NCBI GenBank assembly: GCA_036346225.1
Contig: JARFIW010000494.1
Span: forward strand, 248,001-312,000
Direction of reading: 5' to 3'
DNA length: 64,000 nucleotides
DNA from: Platerodrilus igneus
Lineage: Eukaryota > Arthropoda > Insecta > Coleoptera > Lycidae
The translations under genes and the position numbers were made by a program. Numbering within the stretch: the first letter of the stretch is position 1; each line of letters starts with the position of its first letter. The notes beneath the pieces were generated by a model that searched no databases, had not been told where the DNA came from, and saw nothing but the letters and a program-made list of their open reading frames with translations. This document shows positions 1 through 11,344 of the stretch, in pieces.

Positions 1-566
1 GATAAGGTGCAAGCAGAAACTCGAAAAGCCGCTAGACAAGCAGTAACAGAACGTGTCTTCCTACTTGTAAGCTATATGTATGAGACAGGCGAGATACCCA
101 AAGATTTCAAACGTAACATCATAGTAACTATACCAAAATAAAAAGGCGCCGATAGATGTGAAATTTTTCGAACAATAAGCTTGACAGCACACGTTTCAAA
201 AATCTTAACTAAAATTGTACAAAGACGAATGGAAAAACGAACTGAAGAAATACTGGGAGAAGATCAATTTGGGTTTAGGCAAAACAGGGGAACATGGTAG
301 GCTATTTTAGCTCTGAGGGTGATAATGGAGAAAACAATAGAGAAGGGGGAAATCGTATATATAAGGTGTGTAGATCTGGAAAAAGCATTCGACACCGTAA
401 AATGGAAAAAAATGTTCGAAATACTCAAAAAGATTGGAATGAGTTTTAGGGATAGACGGATAGTGTATTGCTTATACAAAGAGCAAACAGCGGAAATAGA
501 ATTAAAGCAAGAAAGTAGAGAAGTAAATAGTAGGAAAGGGGTGAGACAGGGATGTGCCTTATCCCC
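1..566 (+). pseudogene. LINE reverse transcriptase fragment
   Basis: Frames here read as the N-terminal half of a LINE reverse transcriptase. Recognisable pieces are the fingers region before the catalytic core, a DLEKAFDTVKW motif holding the first catalytic aspartate (near 376-410), and a GVRQGCALSP motif (about 540-566) equivalent to the conserved RQGCPLSP block. In-frame stops occur near 140 and 299. The frame stops at 566 because an LTR is inserted. After 1136 the same protein continues for about 40 codons to the position of the second catalytic block, read here as FANDIAVLA instead of FADDIA, so the catalytic centre is also mutated. Confidence 0.85.
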
Positions 567-1135
567 TGTTACATTCCAAATTTGAAGATGTACACTTTTA
601 AATTTGTGAGTAAATTCCCGCCATTATTTTAAAATAAACTTGTTAATTTCCGCCATTCCGGACAGTTGCGTTAGCGCAAAAGAATGCGCCGGCGCGGAGT
701 GAGTGTCGCAAGTGCGCGGAGCGACTCGACATTATTAGCCACAAGACGTCAAGCGGTAACATCTACCTGTGTCGTGGGGGGTCTGCTTTTTCTTTTCTTT
801 TTTAGGATGTAGGTTCCTTTATATCTCTACCTTCTATCGATACCTCTACCTGTATCCTTACGCTCCACTACAAACAAAAGAGGAACACGAAGAGAAGCTG
901 ATTCAACAATGGCGTGACGCAACCCACCCTAAAACAACAACAAGGAGATGCCCTGAAATTAACTGCAAAGCGCGTTTTAAGTGAGTACTTTCCTTTATTT
1001 TTGTTTTAAAATAAGAGTTGTATCATTGCAAACATGTTTGGTATTTTATACAATTTGCCACGTAATTATGTCATAATATTAACTATTGCGCAATATTGTG
1101 AAACGTGGACCGTATCAGTGTTGCCAAACATAGCA
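567..1135. mobile_element. Solo LTR inserted in LINE copy 1
   Basis: The LINE reading is cut exactly after TATCCCC and resumes with CCCCATTAATTTTTAAC. The uninterrupted form of this junction is visible in the copy near 13260-13280. The inserted 569 bp starts TGTTACA, ends ATAGCA (TG...CA) and is bounded by a 4-bp duplication CCCC (563-566 and 1136-1139), so it is a solo LTR. It shares layout and short blocks with the 4868-5619 LTR: a CCCGCCAT block, GCGCAA..TGC, CTACCTCTACC, GTGAGTA, TTGCGCAATATTG and a (G)TTGCCAA-like end. The gag at 3973-4797 suggests that the sense strand of this family is minus here. Short open frames in it, such as 769-984, are not convincing genes. Confidence 0.75.
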
Positions 1136-1264
1136 CCCCATTAATTTTTAACTTGTACATACAAGAGGCAATGAATACTGTCAAATGCAGGAAGACATTT
1201 GGAATTAATATGCAGGGACAAAAGATTGATATGCTTAGATTTGCAAATGATATAGCGGTATTAG

Positions 1265-2490
1265 CAGGTTAGGCTACTGCACACATATAGTGAAAAGTGT
1301 AGGCTGTGAGAATTTCAGGAAATGTGTAGGCTGGCTCAGAATAGAAATCAATAGAGGTATGCTTCCAACCAGTCGCAAGATACAAAAACTAATGGCAAAA
1401 ATAATAACTGTACTTAAAACATGGTGATTATTATAAACAACTACAGATATTGGTTTTGCAATACTCTCAACTAACGTTAATTGTGCTAAAGGATTTACTT
1501 GAAAACTATTAATACGGCAAATGTCTAAGTGTTGGGAGATCCTTGGCAGCCACAGGCTGCTAAACCCTCTTTGCATACCACAGAATCTCGGTGAAATAGG
1601 ACATATAATTAGAAAACGATAGAAGGGAATCAAGCTGTATATCGGTTGTTGTGAGAATTACAGCGAACGGTGTAGGAAAGCTCAGAACATAAATAAGCTG
1701 AGGTACAAGTCCAACCAGTTTCAAGATGTAAAACCCAATGGCGAAAAATAAAGTGCTCATAAATCTGATGATTATTATAAACAACTACAGGTGTTTTGTT
1801 ATGAAATACTTTCAACTAATGTTGATTGTGCGAAAGAATAAATTGGAAAAACTATTAATTCGACAAAGGTTCAGGTGCTGGGGGAACTTGGCAGCCAAAG
1901 GCTGCTTCCCCCCCCCCCTTCACATACCACTGAATATCGGGGAAATAGAGTGTATTACTGTAAAACAATAGAAGGTGACCGAACTGCATCAAACAAGAAA
2001 GAACAGCGGATATGTTCAAAGACAACGAACATAGATACAAGAAGAAAACTGTTCAAAGTATAGTGTGGAGCACAGCACAGTGCATTTATGAAATAGGGGC
2101 AGTAGGAAAAGCACACAGAAAGAGATAGAAGCCTTCTGGAAAGTTGTGCTTCAGATATGTGAGAATGGTAGCATGGACAGACAAAATTAATAACAAATAG
2201 GCTGCAGAAATAGTAAAGGAATAAAGATATCTGTGGAAAATAAAAAAAATAGGAGAAATAGAAGGACAGAATACGTTCTAAGGCTTTTCTGGAGAATACT
2301 ACGGAATATATTACAAAAAGAGATAGGAAAAGAAGGTAGAAGTAAACCGAGATCAGACTTTCGCACACAGATAGTGATAGATGCAGACTGTGCAAATTTC
2401 AGGGAAATGTGTAGGTTGGTTCAGACTAGAAAACAACGAGGGTACTCGTCCAACCAGTTCTAGGACTGAAGATCTAATGATGATGATGAT
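1265..2490 (+). repeat. Tandem 3' modules of the LINE
   Basis: The LINE 3' region contains the same block three times: a segment encoding a conserved C-terminal peptide (form FREMCRLVQ) followed by AACCAGT..CAAGAT, at about 1305-1390, 1660-1745 and 2395-2465. Between copies 1, 2 and 3 lies a shared module of about 155 bp, starting GATTATTATAAACAACTACAG and ending TTGGCAGCC.CAGGCTGCT (about 1425-1565 and 1768-1910). The minus-strand copy at 11345-12500 has the same arrangement, so the repetition belongs to the LINE subfamily and is not a local accident. A C-run of ten bases sits at about 1908-1918. Confidence 0.7.
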
Positions 2491-3032
2491 ACATAAATTA
2501 ATATTCTGTAATATAAATGTGTTGGATAAATAAATTACCAGTATGATTAGTACTACGACAGTGTTTTATTCGGCGTATTTCGAAGCTTAAATTACTGCCT
2601 ATAATATAGTGATTAAGCTAGTATTAACCTATACAGAACTTCGTAAATACTTGTGCTTTTGAAGAATAATTATTAGACTTGTATTTATTGAAAATAAAAG
2701 ACGATTAGAGAATTCGTTACAGTATGTATGAAACCTTGTAAATATTTCACAGAAATATTTTTTAAGATTTTAACTGATAATTAGTTGAAATATATCCCTC
2801 ACTTTATGATAGTATTGTACCTCTCACTTATTCTCAGTTGTTCTTAAAAACAATATTTAAATTGTAATAAAGTAATTATTTCATAAATGATGGTACTGCA
2901 TTCAACTTTGTATGAGATAATTTACTTTGTCTGGTACTATCTATATGACAAAACATGATAGATTTATACCCATTTAAATATTCTTATATAATATATCCTG
3001 ATTGCAAGGTTGAAAGGTTACTGCGTCTTCTT
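2491..3032. other. AT-rich upstream region
   Basis: AT-rich sequence between the LINE and the host gene promoter. I see no coding frame, RNA gene or clear repeat. If the TATA box at 3033 is real, this is the proximal upstream region of the cysteine-rich gene. Confidence 0.5.
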
Positions 3033-3040
3033 TATAAATA
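3033..3040 (+). promoter_or_regulatory. Candidate TATA box of the cysteine-rich gene
   Basis: TATAAATA lies 69 bp upstream of the ATG at 3109, which would place a start site near 3060-3065 and give a short 5' leader. Position and sequence fit a metazoan core promoter, but AT-rich DNA produces such motifs by chance and no transcript evidence is available. Confidence 0.4.
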
Positions 3041-3108
3041 GGAAGCAAAAAAATTGCATGTGCTTGTTGCTAGCAAAATAGAAAGCATTTAATTTGTAAA
3101 ACTTTGGA

Positions 3109-3157
3109 ATGTTGATGTTAATTCTTTTAGTTGTGGCACCAGTACTGATTGTTTCAG
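3109..3157 (+). CDS. Host gene exon 1: signal peptide
   Basis: ATG at 3109 opens 16 codons reading MLMLILLVVAPVLIVS, a hydrophobic secretion signal, and stops at a consensus donor (CAG|GTATGT) in phase 1. The leftover G joins GA at the acceptor at 20557 to give glycine followed by KCPKGC. This is the expected start of a mature secreted cysteine-rich peptide. A second in-frame ATG two codons later could also be used. The exon is separated from exon 2 by 17.4 kb of transposon-filled intron. The call rests on the signal peptide, the phase match and the candidate promoter; RNA evidence would settle it. Confidence 0.7.
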
Positions 3158-3960
3158 GTATGTACCATTACATAATCATCAAAAAATATATATATAAACT
3201 GCATTTTAATTTGTACAACAGATTTTATTACCTAGTTTGGCGATTTTTAATTTAATTAGACATTGAATAGAAATAGAAAAGTTTATTAAATAATAAATTA
3301 TAAACGTAATAATTATTTAAACGGTACAATGTCAGCAAAGCTGATTTTCACAGAGTACCTCTGTACACCAATTATATGTGCTTCTGCCTTTAAATAATTC
3401 TAATTAACAATGCCTTTCTGAAGGTTTGAACTGAACTTGCTCTTAAATATAAATCAAAATATTTATTAAATATTATTGCAGCATGATATTCAAATGAACA
3501 CTTGAAGAACTTGGTTGTTTTATGGATTGGAATTGTTAATGTACTGTTGCTGCAAAGATTAAGGTTGTGATTAGAGCATCGTACATTTAAAATGTTATAT
3601 AAACAGCTAGGCTATTTACTCTTATAAATATTGAACGGAAAAATGGCAAAAAACAGTTCACATTGAAATTTTACCTTAAGAATGCCCAAATTATTATATA
3701 CAGGGGTCGCATGTTCCCCATATGGCACATTATATGAAAATATTAAACAACTGTTCTGTAAGATTTGTAACTTATTTTTATAGTGTTCTGAAAGATAACT
3801 AAAGTATACTGTGTTGCAGTAGTAAATATGACTTAGACATTGACATACTTTCCACTTTGTTTGTGGCAGAAGTGACATTTCATATCTGTAGAGCGACCTG
3901 AGTTTGAAGTATCCCACTGCAAATTTTTTTACATGGCTTTCAAAATTTAAATTCGTTTAA
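3158..3960. other. Start of intron 1, no feature
   Basis: AT-rich intronic sequence. The minus-strand frame at about 3612-3917 has no recognisable motif and I treat it as chance. The left end of the gag element lies near 3960. Confidence 0.5.
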
Positions 3961-3972
3961 TTATGGGGAAAG

Positions 3973-4797
3973 TTATTTTCTACCCGCAATTTTACTTCTT
4001 GGCGAGCGACATAAATCTTTAAACTGAGGTAAAGAAGAAATGTGTTGTAACGCTAGACGTTCAGAAAAATATGGATTCAAATTTCTACGCAACTGATCAA
4101 TAATTTCAAATTCTGATGGTTTCTTATTTAGTCTGCTATATAAAACTTCTATTGAGGTAATAAAAGAGATTACGTTTTCATCGGGTCCCTGAATTCGCTT
4201 TCTTATTTTGTTCCAAAGATCGGTGATATAACCATCCGGTAAGAAATCCCGTTTTAAACGCGTACCTAATTCCTCCCAAGTAGAAATTTGATTTCTTATA
4301 TTTCTATACCAAATTAAGGCAGAACCAGAAAATAATTCACCCGCTGAAACAAATAAATCTTGGTCTGTACAATTTCGTGAGATTCTAAAATCGTTAATTC
4401 TATCAAGGAAAGACATTAATGAAATTTGGGAGTCAAAGCCCTGGAAAGTTAAACCCCATTTGTAGAAAGGTATGGATTTTCCCAATAATGAAGCTTGAGA
4501 AATTGCAAGGTTCGACAAGGCTGTAGGTACATCTATCTCTACATCTAGGTTAAGCCTGTCAAGGACTGTCCCTTCGACTAAAAGAATGTCCGATAAGAAA
4601 GTTTGTTTAGTTTGGTCCGCTTGTTCATTGTGAAATAAACACAACAACTCTATTCGCTGCTTGATGTGAGCTATTCGAGATATAACACGCTTAAATTGGA
4701 TTTCACTTGGTTCTGAATCAATTCTATTTACTATATTGGTGATATCGTCAAGGAGTTGTTTAATTTCAAAGGTATTTTGAGCTAGATCTGAGACCAC
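3973..4797 (-). CDS. Gypsy-type Gag protein (capsid), intact frame
   Basis: An uninterrupted 274-codon minus-strand frame with the features of the retrotransposon Gag family (Retrotrans_gag, Ty3/Gypsy). It has an N-terminal helical stretch (residues about 1-80), then a capsid core with IPFYKWGLTFQGF and GSALIWYRNIRNQISTWEEL (around residues 105-175), a LKRDFLPDGYITDLW block and a RIQGPDENVISFI block (about 180-220). No CCHC knuckle, protease or polymerase follows: the element is cut off near 3960. The LTR to the right (4868-5619) is in the correct place to be its 5' LTR. Gag forms the cytoplasmic particle of the retrotransposon. The open frame suggests a fairly recent insertion or a domesticated gag; with no other evidence I prefer the former. 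Confidence 0.8.
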   Translation of the reverse strand: MVSDLAQNTFEIKQLLDDITNIVNRIDSEPSEIQFKRVISRIAHIKQRIELLCLFHNEQADQTKQTFLSDILLVEGTVLDRLNLDVEIDVPTALSNLAISQASLLGKSIPFYKWGLTFQGFDSQISLMSFLDRINDFRISRNCTDQDLFVSAGELFSGSALIWYRNIRNQISTWEELGTRLKRDFLPDGYITDLWNKIRKRIQGPDENVISFITSIEVLYSRLNKKPSEFEIIDQLRRNLNPYFSERLALQHISSLPQFKDLCRSPRSKIAGRK

Positions 4798-4867
4798 AAC
4801 ACGCGCAATAACTGAACCTTTAGCTTCTTGAGCTAGTTGTTACGTGCCAAGGGTCACTTTAACATTG

Positions 4868-5619
4868 TGTTAGTAGTTTAGTTTTTAATGTACGGAAGTT
4901 TCCCGCCATAATTTTTAAATACGCGGTACGCGGGAACTTTTAAATGAACTGGGCGGTACTTCCGTATGTAATGGTAGTGAGTTTGCGCAAGAGTGCATAT
5001 CCCTAGAGGGTTAGGGCAATACTAGACAATGGGGTGGGAGAGTTCTCCGCTTCTCTCGCGATAACGTGGCTTTTTACCTGATATCGTCGTGTTAAGTGCA
5101 CGTTTCTATCTTGGGTAACGTATCGTTAGGGTTTACCTATGTAGTTCCTTCTCTAATTATCTTTTTGTTTGTCTACCTCTACCTCCTTCCTGTCAAATCC
5201 CATACATAGGTACAAATCTACCGCCACCTAAGGACTTTCGAACTTCATGCCTGTGGATGTCCTCCATGTCTACCGCAGCTAGCCGGTGCTGATTTGTACG
5301 CATTTGGTAGCGTCAGCGTATCATCTTTAATTCCGCCGGGAGGAGCCCGACTGGAGTGGTTGGAGGCCTACCGAGTGAAATTGCAGGCGGAAGCAGAATA
5401 CCTGATGTGAGTAATCTTGTACTTATTTTTATTTTTGTGCATGCCTTATTCGTGGTGTTAAAAATGAAGCAATTTGTCGTTAAAATGACTCTCGTTTATC
5501 TTTAATTGTTTAATTTTTATATTGCAAATTATTGCGCAATATTGATGACATCATCAGTAGTTGACGCGCCGAAATCTGTATAAGAATAAGTGCTGCCAAC
5601 TGTGATAGTGTCTCTTACA
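4868..5619 (-). mobile_element. LTR next to the gag frame
   Basis: A 752-bp segment bounded by TGTTAG and CTTACA (TG...CA, nearly inverted) immediately upstream of the minus-strand gag. It shares blocks with the solo LTR at 567-1135. These include CCCGCCAT near one end, a TACCTCTACCTCC pyrimidine block, a GTGAGTA, TTGCGCAATATTG and a GCTGCCAACTGTG end, equivalent to GTTGCCAAACA in the solo copy. Read on the minus strand this would be the 5' LTR. A primer binding site should lie between 4800 and 4867, but I cannot assign a tRNA with confidence. No target duplication is visible because the other end of the element is missing. Confidence 0.6.
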
Positions 5620-6760
5620 CCACGTTACCGGTGTAGTAATTATCGAACTTTTAATTTTAACTACCGTTTGTCGTATAACATAGTATAGCTTTGAGTTTCA
5701 AACGTCTGTCATTTTGGTTAGATGCGGCTTGGATGTTTCGAGATTGAATCTCGTAAATTAATTCCGATGACTTGAGATGGACGATATTCATTGTAAGATA
5801 GTGTTTAAGGGAACAGGTACAACAAAATTACGTTACTATAACGTTTTTAGAAGGTAAAAGATATGCTAAAAACTCAGTTAGTTGCGTTAGCTGTATTTGA
5901 AAGAAAAAGTTTTCTTTAAAAGGAATTTGTAGGTTATAGTTAATTGTTTAACTTATTAAGAAAACACTTTTAAGATGATATCAGAGTAAGATAATCTACA
6001 CATTATTTAAGGAACACTTGTAATAAGTTAAACCAAAAAAACAAGTATATAATTACATTTAATATAATATCAAACAAAAAGTTTTCATATGGAATAAGGA
6101 ATAATGCGTTGAATTAATTAATTATTTATATTAAGGTACTTACAGACAAAATTATGTAATCCAAACACGTTTAAGTGAGGTTATGTTATGTAATAGACAC
6201 TTTTGAAAGATGTACACTTTTAATTTTATTCCAAACCGAATCAGGTAATTATTTAAGAGAATTTAGAATAAAAACACACTATTTTTATAGTCACAAGAGA
6301 ATTAATTGAGTTAGCAATACATTAATAAAAGTAAACACAAAAACCAATAATCAATATGGCTACTCATATCAAATTAGCATAGCAACTGATTGCATGTCAT
6401 TTCATTTTAGATGATTGACATAGTAACTTACACTGTTACCACCCTATATTTTCTAAGTTATTAAAAATTAAAAAATTTTATTTTTGAGTGAAAATTCTAC
6501 AGGTATATTTCAAACTAATACATTGTAAGAAATAGGAAAATAAGAAAACAAATTTTTCCAACCAAAAAGAACGTTAGATTGCGCCACTATTACACTCCAG
6601 GCGGTAATGCATGAGAGCTACTACGTCAGTTGGTAACACAAATAAATATTTGCAAAATGATGCGCAAATAAGGTATTACGTCATATAAATGTTTTAAATT
6701 ACTACATCACATGCAAAAAAACGATAAAGGTACTCACGTAACTGTAGGACTCCTTACGGC
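5620..6760. other. Intron 1, AT-rich
   Basis: AT-rich intronic sequence. Around 6590-6800 the composition becomes less AT-rich and contains inverted-looking CGTCA/TGACG words (ACGTCAGTTGG, TTACGTCATAT), which may be the end of an unidentified element or the outer flank of the hAT relic that follows. No coding frame is supported. Confidence 0.4.
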
Positions 6761-7107
6761 ATTACGCTATTATGACGGCAGCTGGGCGTCGTTGAGCATT
6801 TCGGGCATGGGTCATCCGTCTGCCCCCGGTTGAATCCAAATTTAATTTGTTTTCTTCTTCCTATTTATTAGCGGAACCACAGGAAACTAGTATGAGGAAC
6901 GATAATTAGGTATAAGGTAGGAACTCTACATAACCTAAAAAAGAAGACAAGAGATGGCACAAAGATAAACCACTAGCCTCGACGTCTGGCTGACTAGTCC
7001 CGACGTATCGAAAATTCACCACTCTCCTTCCACCCTGCGTCTGCGCATTCTCTTGCGCAAACGCAACTATTTCAAGGGACGGAAATGCACGCACAAGTCT
7101 TTTCAAA

Positions 7108-9800
7108 TTATTGGCGCGCATTCACTTGCAAATTAAAACTAAAATTGAAAATGTTTACGGCCGATTTTCGGCAGGTAACAGAAGACTGAAAAATCATGAA
7201 GGTTGATATGAACTTTATTATTGATTTAAATTGAAAAAAGAATTTAGAACAAAAGTACACCTTATTATTACTGATTATTATTAACTTACAACGGAACTTA
7301 GATGTTACAAACTTACGAACATAAATTCTAAATTTCAACAACGACTTCCTTACTTTTTGAATCGCAAATTCTCTAATTAAATCCGTTATATCTAACGTCT
7401 CGCAGATTTCTTTCTCGATGCTTATTACAGCCAAATTCGTAAGTCATTCTGGCTCATAGTAGATTTCAAATAATTTTTAATTATTTTCAGTTTTGAAAAT
7501 GATCTCTCACCATGAGCAACAGTGACAGGCATTGTTAAAAAGATTCGTATTGCTATAGATAAATTCGGGAACGTGCTAATTAAATCATTAACCACAAGAT
7601 ATTCTAAAACATCTTTGCTCGAATTAGGTTTTTTATAAGTTGACAATATTTCAATTTCATTGCACAAATCAATTGCAGTAACATCCACTTCTTTTGTTGT
7701 TGAATTGGTTATTTTAATTTGTAAATCCATACAACATTTCGTTAATTTGTCTTTATCTATAACTGAAGAGTCTAAATTATTTAAAAATCCAAAGTCGTTA
7801 TTGCACTCGTTCAATAGTTGAAATCTATTGTTTAATTTTGATACCACGATATCAAGAATATAAAAATAAAAATTAACTTTAAAAATCAAACCCTGGTTCT
7901 ATGTTCATAATCAAAAAAATTCTTTTTGTTTCTTGGTCTAACCAAGCCTATAGCTGGAAAAACAGTTTCGCAGCTCTATATGCTCTAAAACTACTATCAG
8001 ATCGTATTTCAATGAAAAATTCTGGATTCTTTTAACACTTTTACAGCTTCTGGTAAAATAATATTAGACTTTTGCATGAGTTTACTTACAGGATTTATTT
8101 TTGATAAAACATTGTACCAAATTACTAAAGAACACACAAATTTATATGATTTGATTTTATCAATTAGTGACTTTGCAAGGTTTTTTTGTATCATTGTCCC
8201 TTGTTGTATCATTATAAAGAAAAAAAGAGAGCATCATACATTTTTCCTAAATAAAATCTAGGCTTTTAATAGCATCGATTCTACTCTCCCACCATGTATC
8301 AAATAAAGGTTTCACAGTTAATGTAGAAATTTCCTTTATTAGAATATGCCAACGATAGGTAGATGCGCAAAAAAAACATATATTTTTTAACAATAGCAAA
8401 AAAATTTGTTACTTCAAAAGAATTTTTTGGAGCATCATTTACAACTAAATTAAGACTATGAGCTGCACAATGGACAAAAAAAAGCTCTACAATTTATATT
8501 AAGAACTCTTTTTGTAGACCATTATGTTTGCCTTTCATATTGACGCCGTTGTCATATCCTTGCCCTCACATGTTCATAATATCTATATTTAATTCTTGTA
8601 AATAATTCAGTAAAAAGGCTGTTAATCCTTCACCAGTGGTTTTTGTAACTGGGCAGAAACCTAAAACATGTCCTTTAATTTATATATTCTTTGAAATATT
8701 ATTAATCAAAACAAATTTGACAACTACGGTTATTTGTTCTTCATGACTTACATCAAGTACAATCTAATATAATTGAATAATATTTACATAATTTCAATGT
8801 TTCGATCAGACAAATCAGACAAATTAATTCATTTTGGATTTTATCACCTAAATATTGTGGCATATTATTGCTATCTCTTTGAATTCGACCAATATGTTCC
8901 GCCATTATATTATCGAATTTTGCAATTGATTCCACAAGCTTTAAAAAATTACCATTACCTTTTTCAAAAAATTTTTGATTACTTCCTCTAAAAGCTAAAT
9001 TTTGCCCTGCTAAATATTGAATGATACAAATGATTCTTTCTATAATTGACGTCCACCTTTTTTTTACAACTGAATTAAATTTTGGTTGACTGAGTCAACA
9101 GTTGTGCCTTTGGCAAAAAATATTTTTAGCTCAACACACTTCTTAACATTTTCAAAATGTCCCTTATGTTTTCGTGTCAGTTTAAATTTTGCGATAAATG
9201 TCGCCAGTCAGTATAACCATTATCATCACTAAAAAAACTATTATTAGATACTTTAAATAATTTGCAACAAAAACAAAATACAGAATTATTTGACTTAGAA
9301 TAAACTAGCCATGTTCTAGGAACATTTTCATTATTGCTTAATTTTTGTCATAATAAGTATATGAAAAAGATCTATTTGAATCGTCTAATGGAAATGCAAT
9401 ATTTTTCAATTGTACTGGTCCTACTTCTAGAATAGACATTTTAATATTATCTGTTAAAACTTGCGGCCAAAGAGCTGGATCTTTCAATTTTCTCATACCT
9501 GCATTCTCAGCAGCAGCTTCTGTTGATGAAGGTGGATCCGTCGTGTTATGGGTATCCGCCTCGGATTTCTTAGTTTCTTGCCGCAGTCCTATTTGTAGAT
9601 TTTCCATATACGTGTCCTTGTTTAACTCCAGCTGTTCCTCCACTACCAGGTTTGATGATGGTTGTGCTGCTGCAGCCGTGGTAGATACAATACATTTTTT
9701 TTAAAGAGCCAGCTAATTCTTTTTTATTTCTTCTTTCTCGAACTTTCTTTTTCGATACTGAAAGCTGGAAAGTTTTTTCTACCATCAACCATCTGAATCA
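7108..9800 (-). pseudogene. hAT transposase relic (ZMYM1-like), minus strand
   Basis: Fragments in successive minus frames spell one hAT transposase of the group annotated as 'zinc finger MYM-type protein 1-like'. From the N-terminus: a low-complexity start with KDPALWPQVLTDNIK and FPLDDSNRSFSY (9643-9338); a TTF-type zinc-finger region with FCFCCKLF (about 9340-9150); a helical region containing FDNIMAEHIGRIQ (8935-8753) and a LDCT-DVSHEEQ catalytic block (about 8765-8700); then PVTVAHGERSFSKLKIIKN (about 7535-7480), the conserved hAT dimerisation core, and AVISIEKEICETLD at the end (7434-7390). At least four frameshifts or stops separate the pieces. hAT transposases cut and paste DNA in the nucleus; this copy cannot. 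Confidence 0.85.
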
Positions 9801-10641
9801 AGCACAAAAAAACTTTAAAAATAGGGAAACCGACAAATAAAAATAAAAGTTTAAATGTATAAAATAGAGGAAAAACGAAAAATACTTACGTTTTAAAACT
9901 TTAAACAACATGCAATATACTTAGTCTAGAATCTAGAACACTAAACTTGATTGCAACTTTCAGCCCTTTTATCTGCTTATATTAGTTCAATATAATACTA
10001 TTTTCAATGACAAACTAAACTAATAAACTATAACTTCCGTTTTCCATTATAAATTTCAAAATTTGTTATCGTAGGATGCCGTCTGCATGTGCAGAGCAGA
10101 AATGATCGACAAAAAACAAATACAATGCTTCCTCATTGTTTTTGTTTCTAAAGTGCGCCGCCTTATGTAGCTGATTTCGCCGAATCTACATAGGTTCGTA
10201 TTTTATAATGCAGCCTGTCAGCATAATCACTGTGTATAACTCTTCTTTTGTATTTATAACAGCAATCGGTACAGATCTGTTATAATAAAAATAAATTATA
10301 AGTAATAAGTTATTCAATGCTTGCCCACTTGCAAAAAATACAATACGTTGTATATCAAGTTTCCGTTATATAAAATACGTCAAAACATATTGAGTGATAT
10401 GAGTATAATGTAGTAAATGCTATAAGCTTTTATTTAAAATATTTTAAGCAGACATGAATGTGCATGCATAATTTAATTTGAAAATAATAATAGAGAATTA
10501 ACTAAGACATAATGTTAGTAATGGCGATTTTTACTTTCTGTGTATAAGTACATGGCCCAATTTCTCTATTTTTTATTTTGCCGCTCCTAATAGGTTGTCG
10601 CCCGAATGCTGTGCACCCATTGCATCCCCGGTACGGCGCGA
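9801..10641. other. Flank/5' end of the hAT element
   Basis: Non-coding. The segment 10570-10640 (GCCGCTCCTAATAGGTTGTCGCCCG) resembles hAT terminal regions, and near 6770-6830 there is a loosely matching inverted block (GAGCATTTCGGGC against GCCCGAATGCTG). The full element may therefore span about 6765-10640. The match is too weak to fix the ends or an 8-bp duplication. Confidence 0.35.
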
Positions 10642-11210
10642 GTTACATATCCCCCAAATTAGGATATATCTGTAATCAAACAGAATTATTAAAACTTAAG
10701 TTAGACGCAACAATGTATAATTGAAGGACATAATAAAAGGTTAATGAAAATTCAACAAGCCAGACATGAGAACGGATGTGAATACATTGTATTCCAGACG
10801 TAACTTGACACTGCAGGTGCAGGTCACACTAGATTATAAGAAACTTATTGTTAGAATTAAGATAATCAAAATGTAATACTTTGTATGAATAAAGAAAATA
10901 GCAGACATGAGCTCTGCAGTTCCCACAAGCAACGTGAGGGGCAGGAATAGTATAAATACCCTCAGGAGCCCAAGATGGCCAGTCAGTCTAGAGCTTCACA
11001 ACTTTAACATTGTTGGTAGTTCAAACTGCTCAATTTGGTTTAATTAATTTAATTAGTGAAAACTAACTTTGATTGTAAAACGTTAATGAATATAACGCGA
11101 CTACTTGTCAGCTTCCATATTAATTTTTCTTTAATAAAAATTTGTTAGAAGAGTTTTTGGGAGAAGCCTTTTTAAAAAGCCGCTCCAAGAGACCCGAAAT
11201 CTAACTCGCG
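10642..11210 (+). mobile_element. LTR (copy 1 of a pair)
   Basis: This 569-bp segment is repeated in the same orientation at 16231-16811 with roughly 85-90% identity by eye. It has LTR architecture: start GTTACATATCCCCC, a TATA box TATAAATA (10951-10958), an initiator-like TCAGTC about 30 bp downstream (10982), and a poly(A) signal AATAAA (11133-11138) before the end AACTCGCG. In this copy the extreme ends CGCGAGTTA and TAACTCGCG are inverted repeats. The canonical TG and CA end bases are missing, so the true borders may differ by a few bases. I find no gag or pol between the two copies once the LINE is removed, so they may be two solo LTRs or the ends of one gutted element. Confidence 0.7.
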
Positions 11211-11344
11211 GCCCTGGTTATAGGAAAATACATGTAGCTACAGTTTCAATCGTTACCAGATAAGACAAAAGTAATTTTGTTAGAATTTAATTACATCACC
11301 TAGATACAGCGGATAACCTATATGAAACTGGTGAAGATAATATT
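11211..11344. other. Short stretch between LTR and LINE, with LINE target site
   Basis: 134 bp between the LTR and the LINE insertion point. It ends with the target-site copy GAAGATAATATT (11333-11344), which is repeated at 15676-15687 on the far side of the LINE. Confidence 0.7.

Larger units (their letters stand above)
1..2490 (+). mobile_element. RTE-type (CFDP2-like) LINE, copy 1, 5' cut by window edge
   Basis: A degenerate non-LTR retrotransposon on the + strand. The window begins inside its reverse transcriptase. The coding relic runs to 566, is interrupted by a solo LTR, resumes at 1136 and passes into a long 3' region ending near 2490 in a short (atg)n tail. Ending in a simple repeat rather than poly(A) is typical of the RTE clade. 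Four more copies of this family are in the window: 11345-15675, 19925-20375, 26577-30096 and 41829-48742. The closest protein match I recall is the 'craniofacial development protein 2-like' group of LINE proteins. The RTE assignment is from motif memory and not from a tree. The copy is dead: it has stops and frame breaks. Confidence 0.85.

Noticed and set aside
769..984. 71-codon + frame ending at GTGAGT
   Set aside because: Lies inside the solo LTR; no homology, and the donor-like site recurs in the related LTR, so it is LTR structure and not a host exon.
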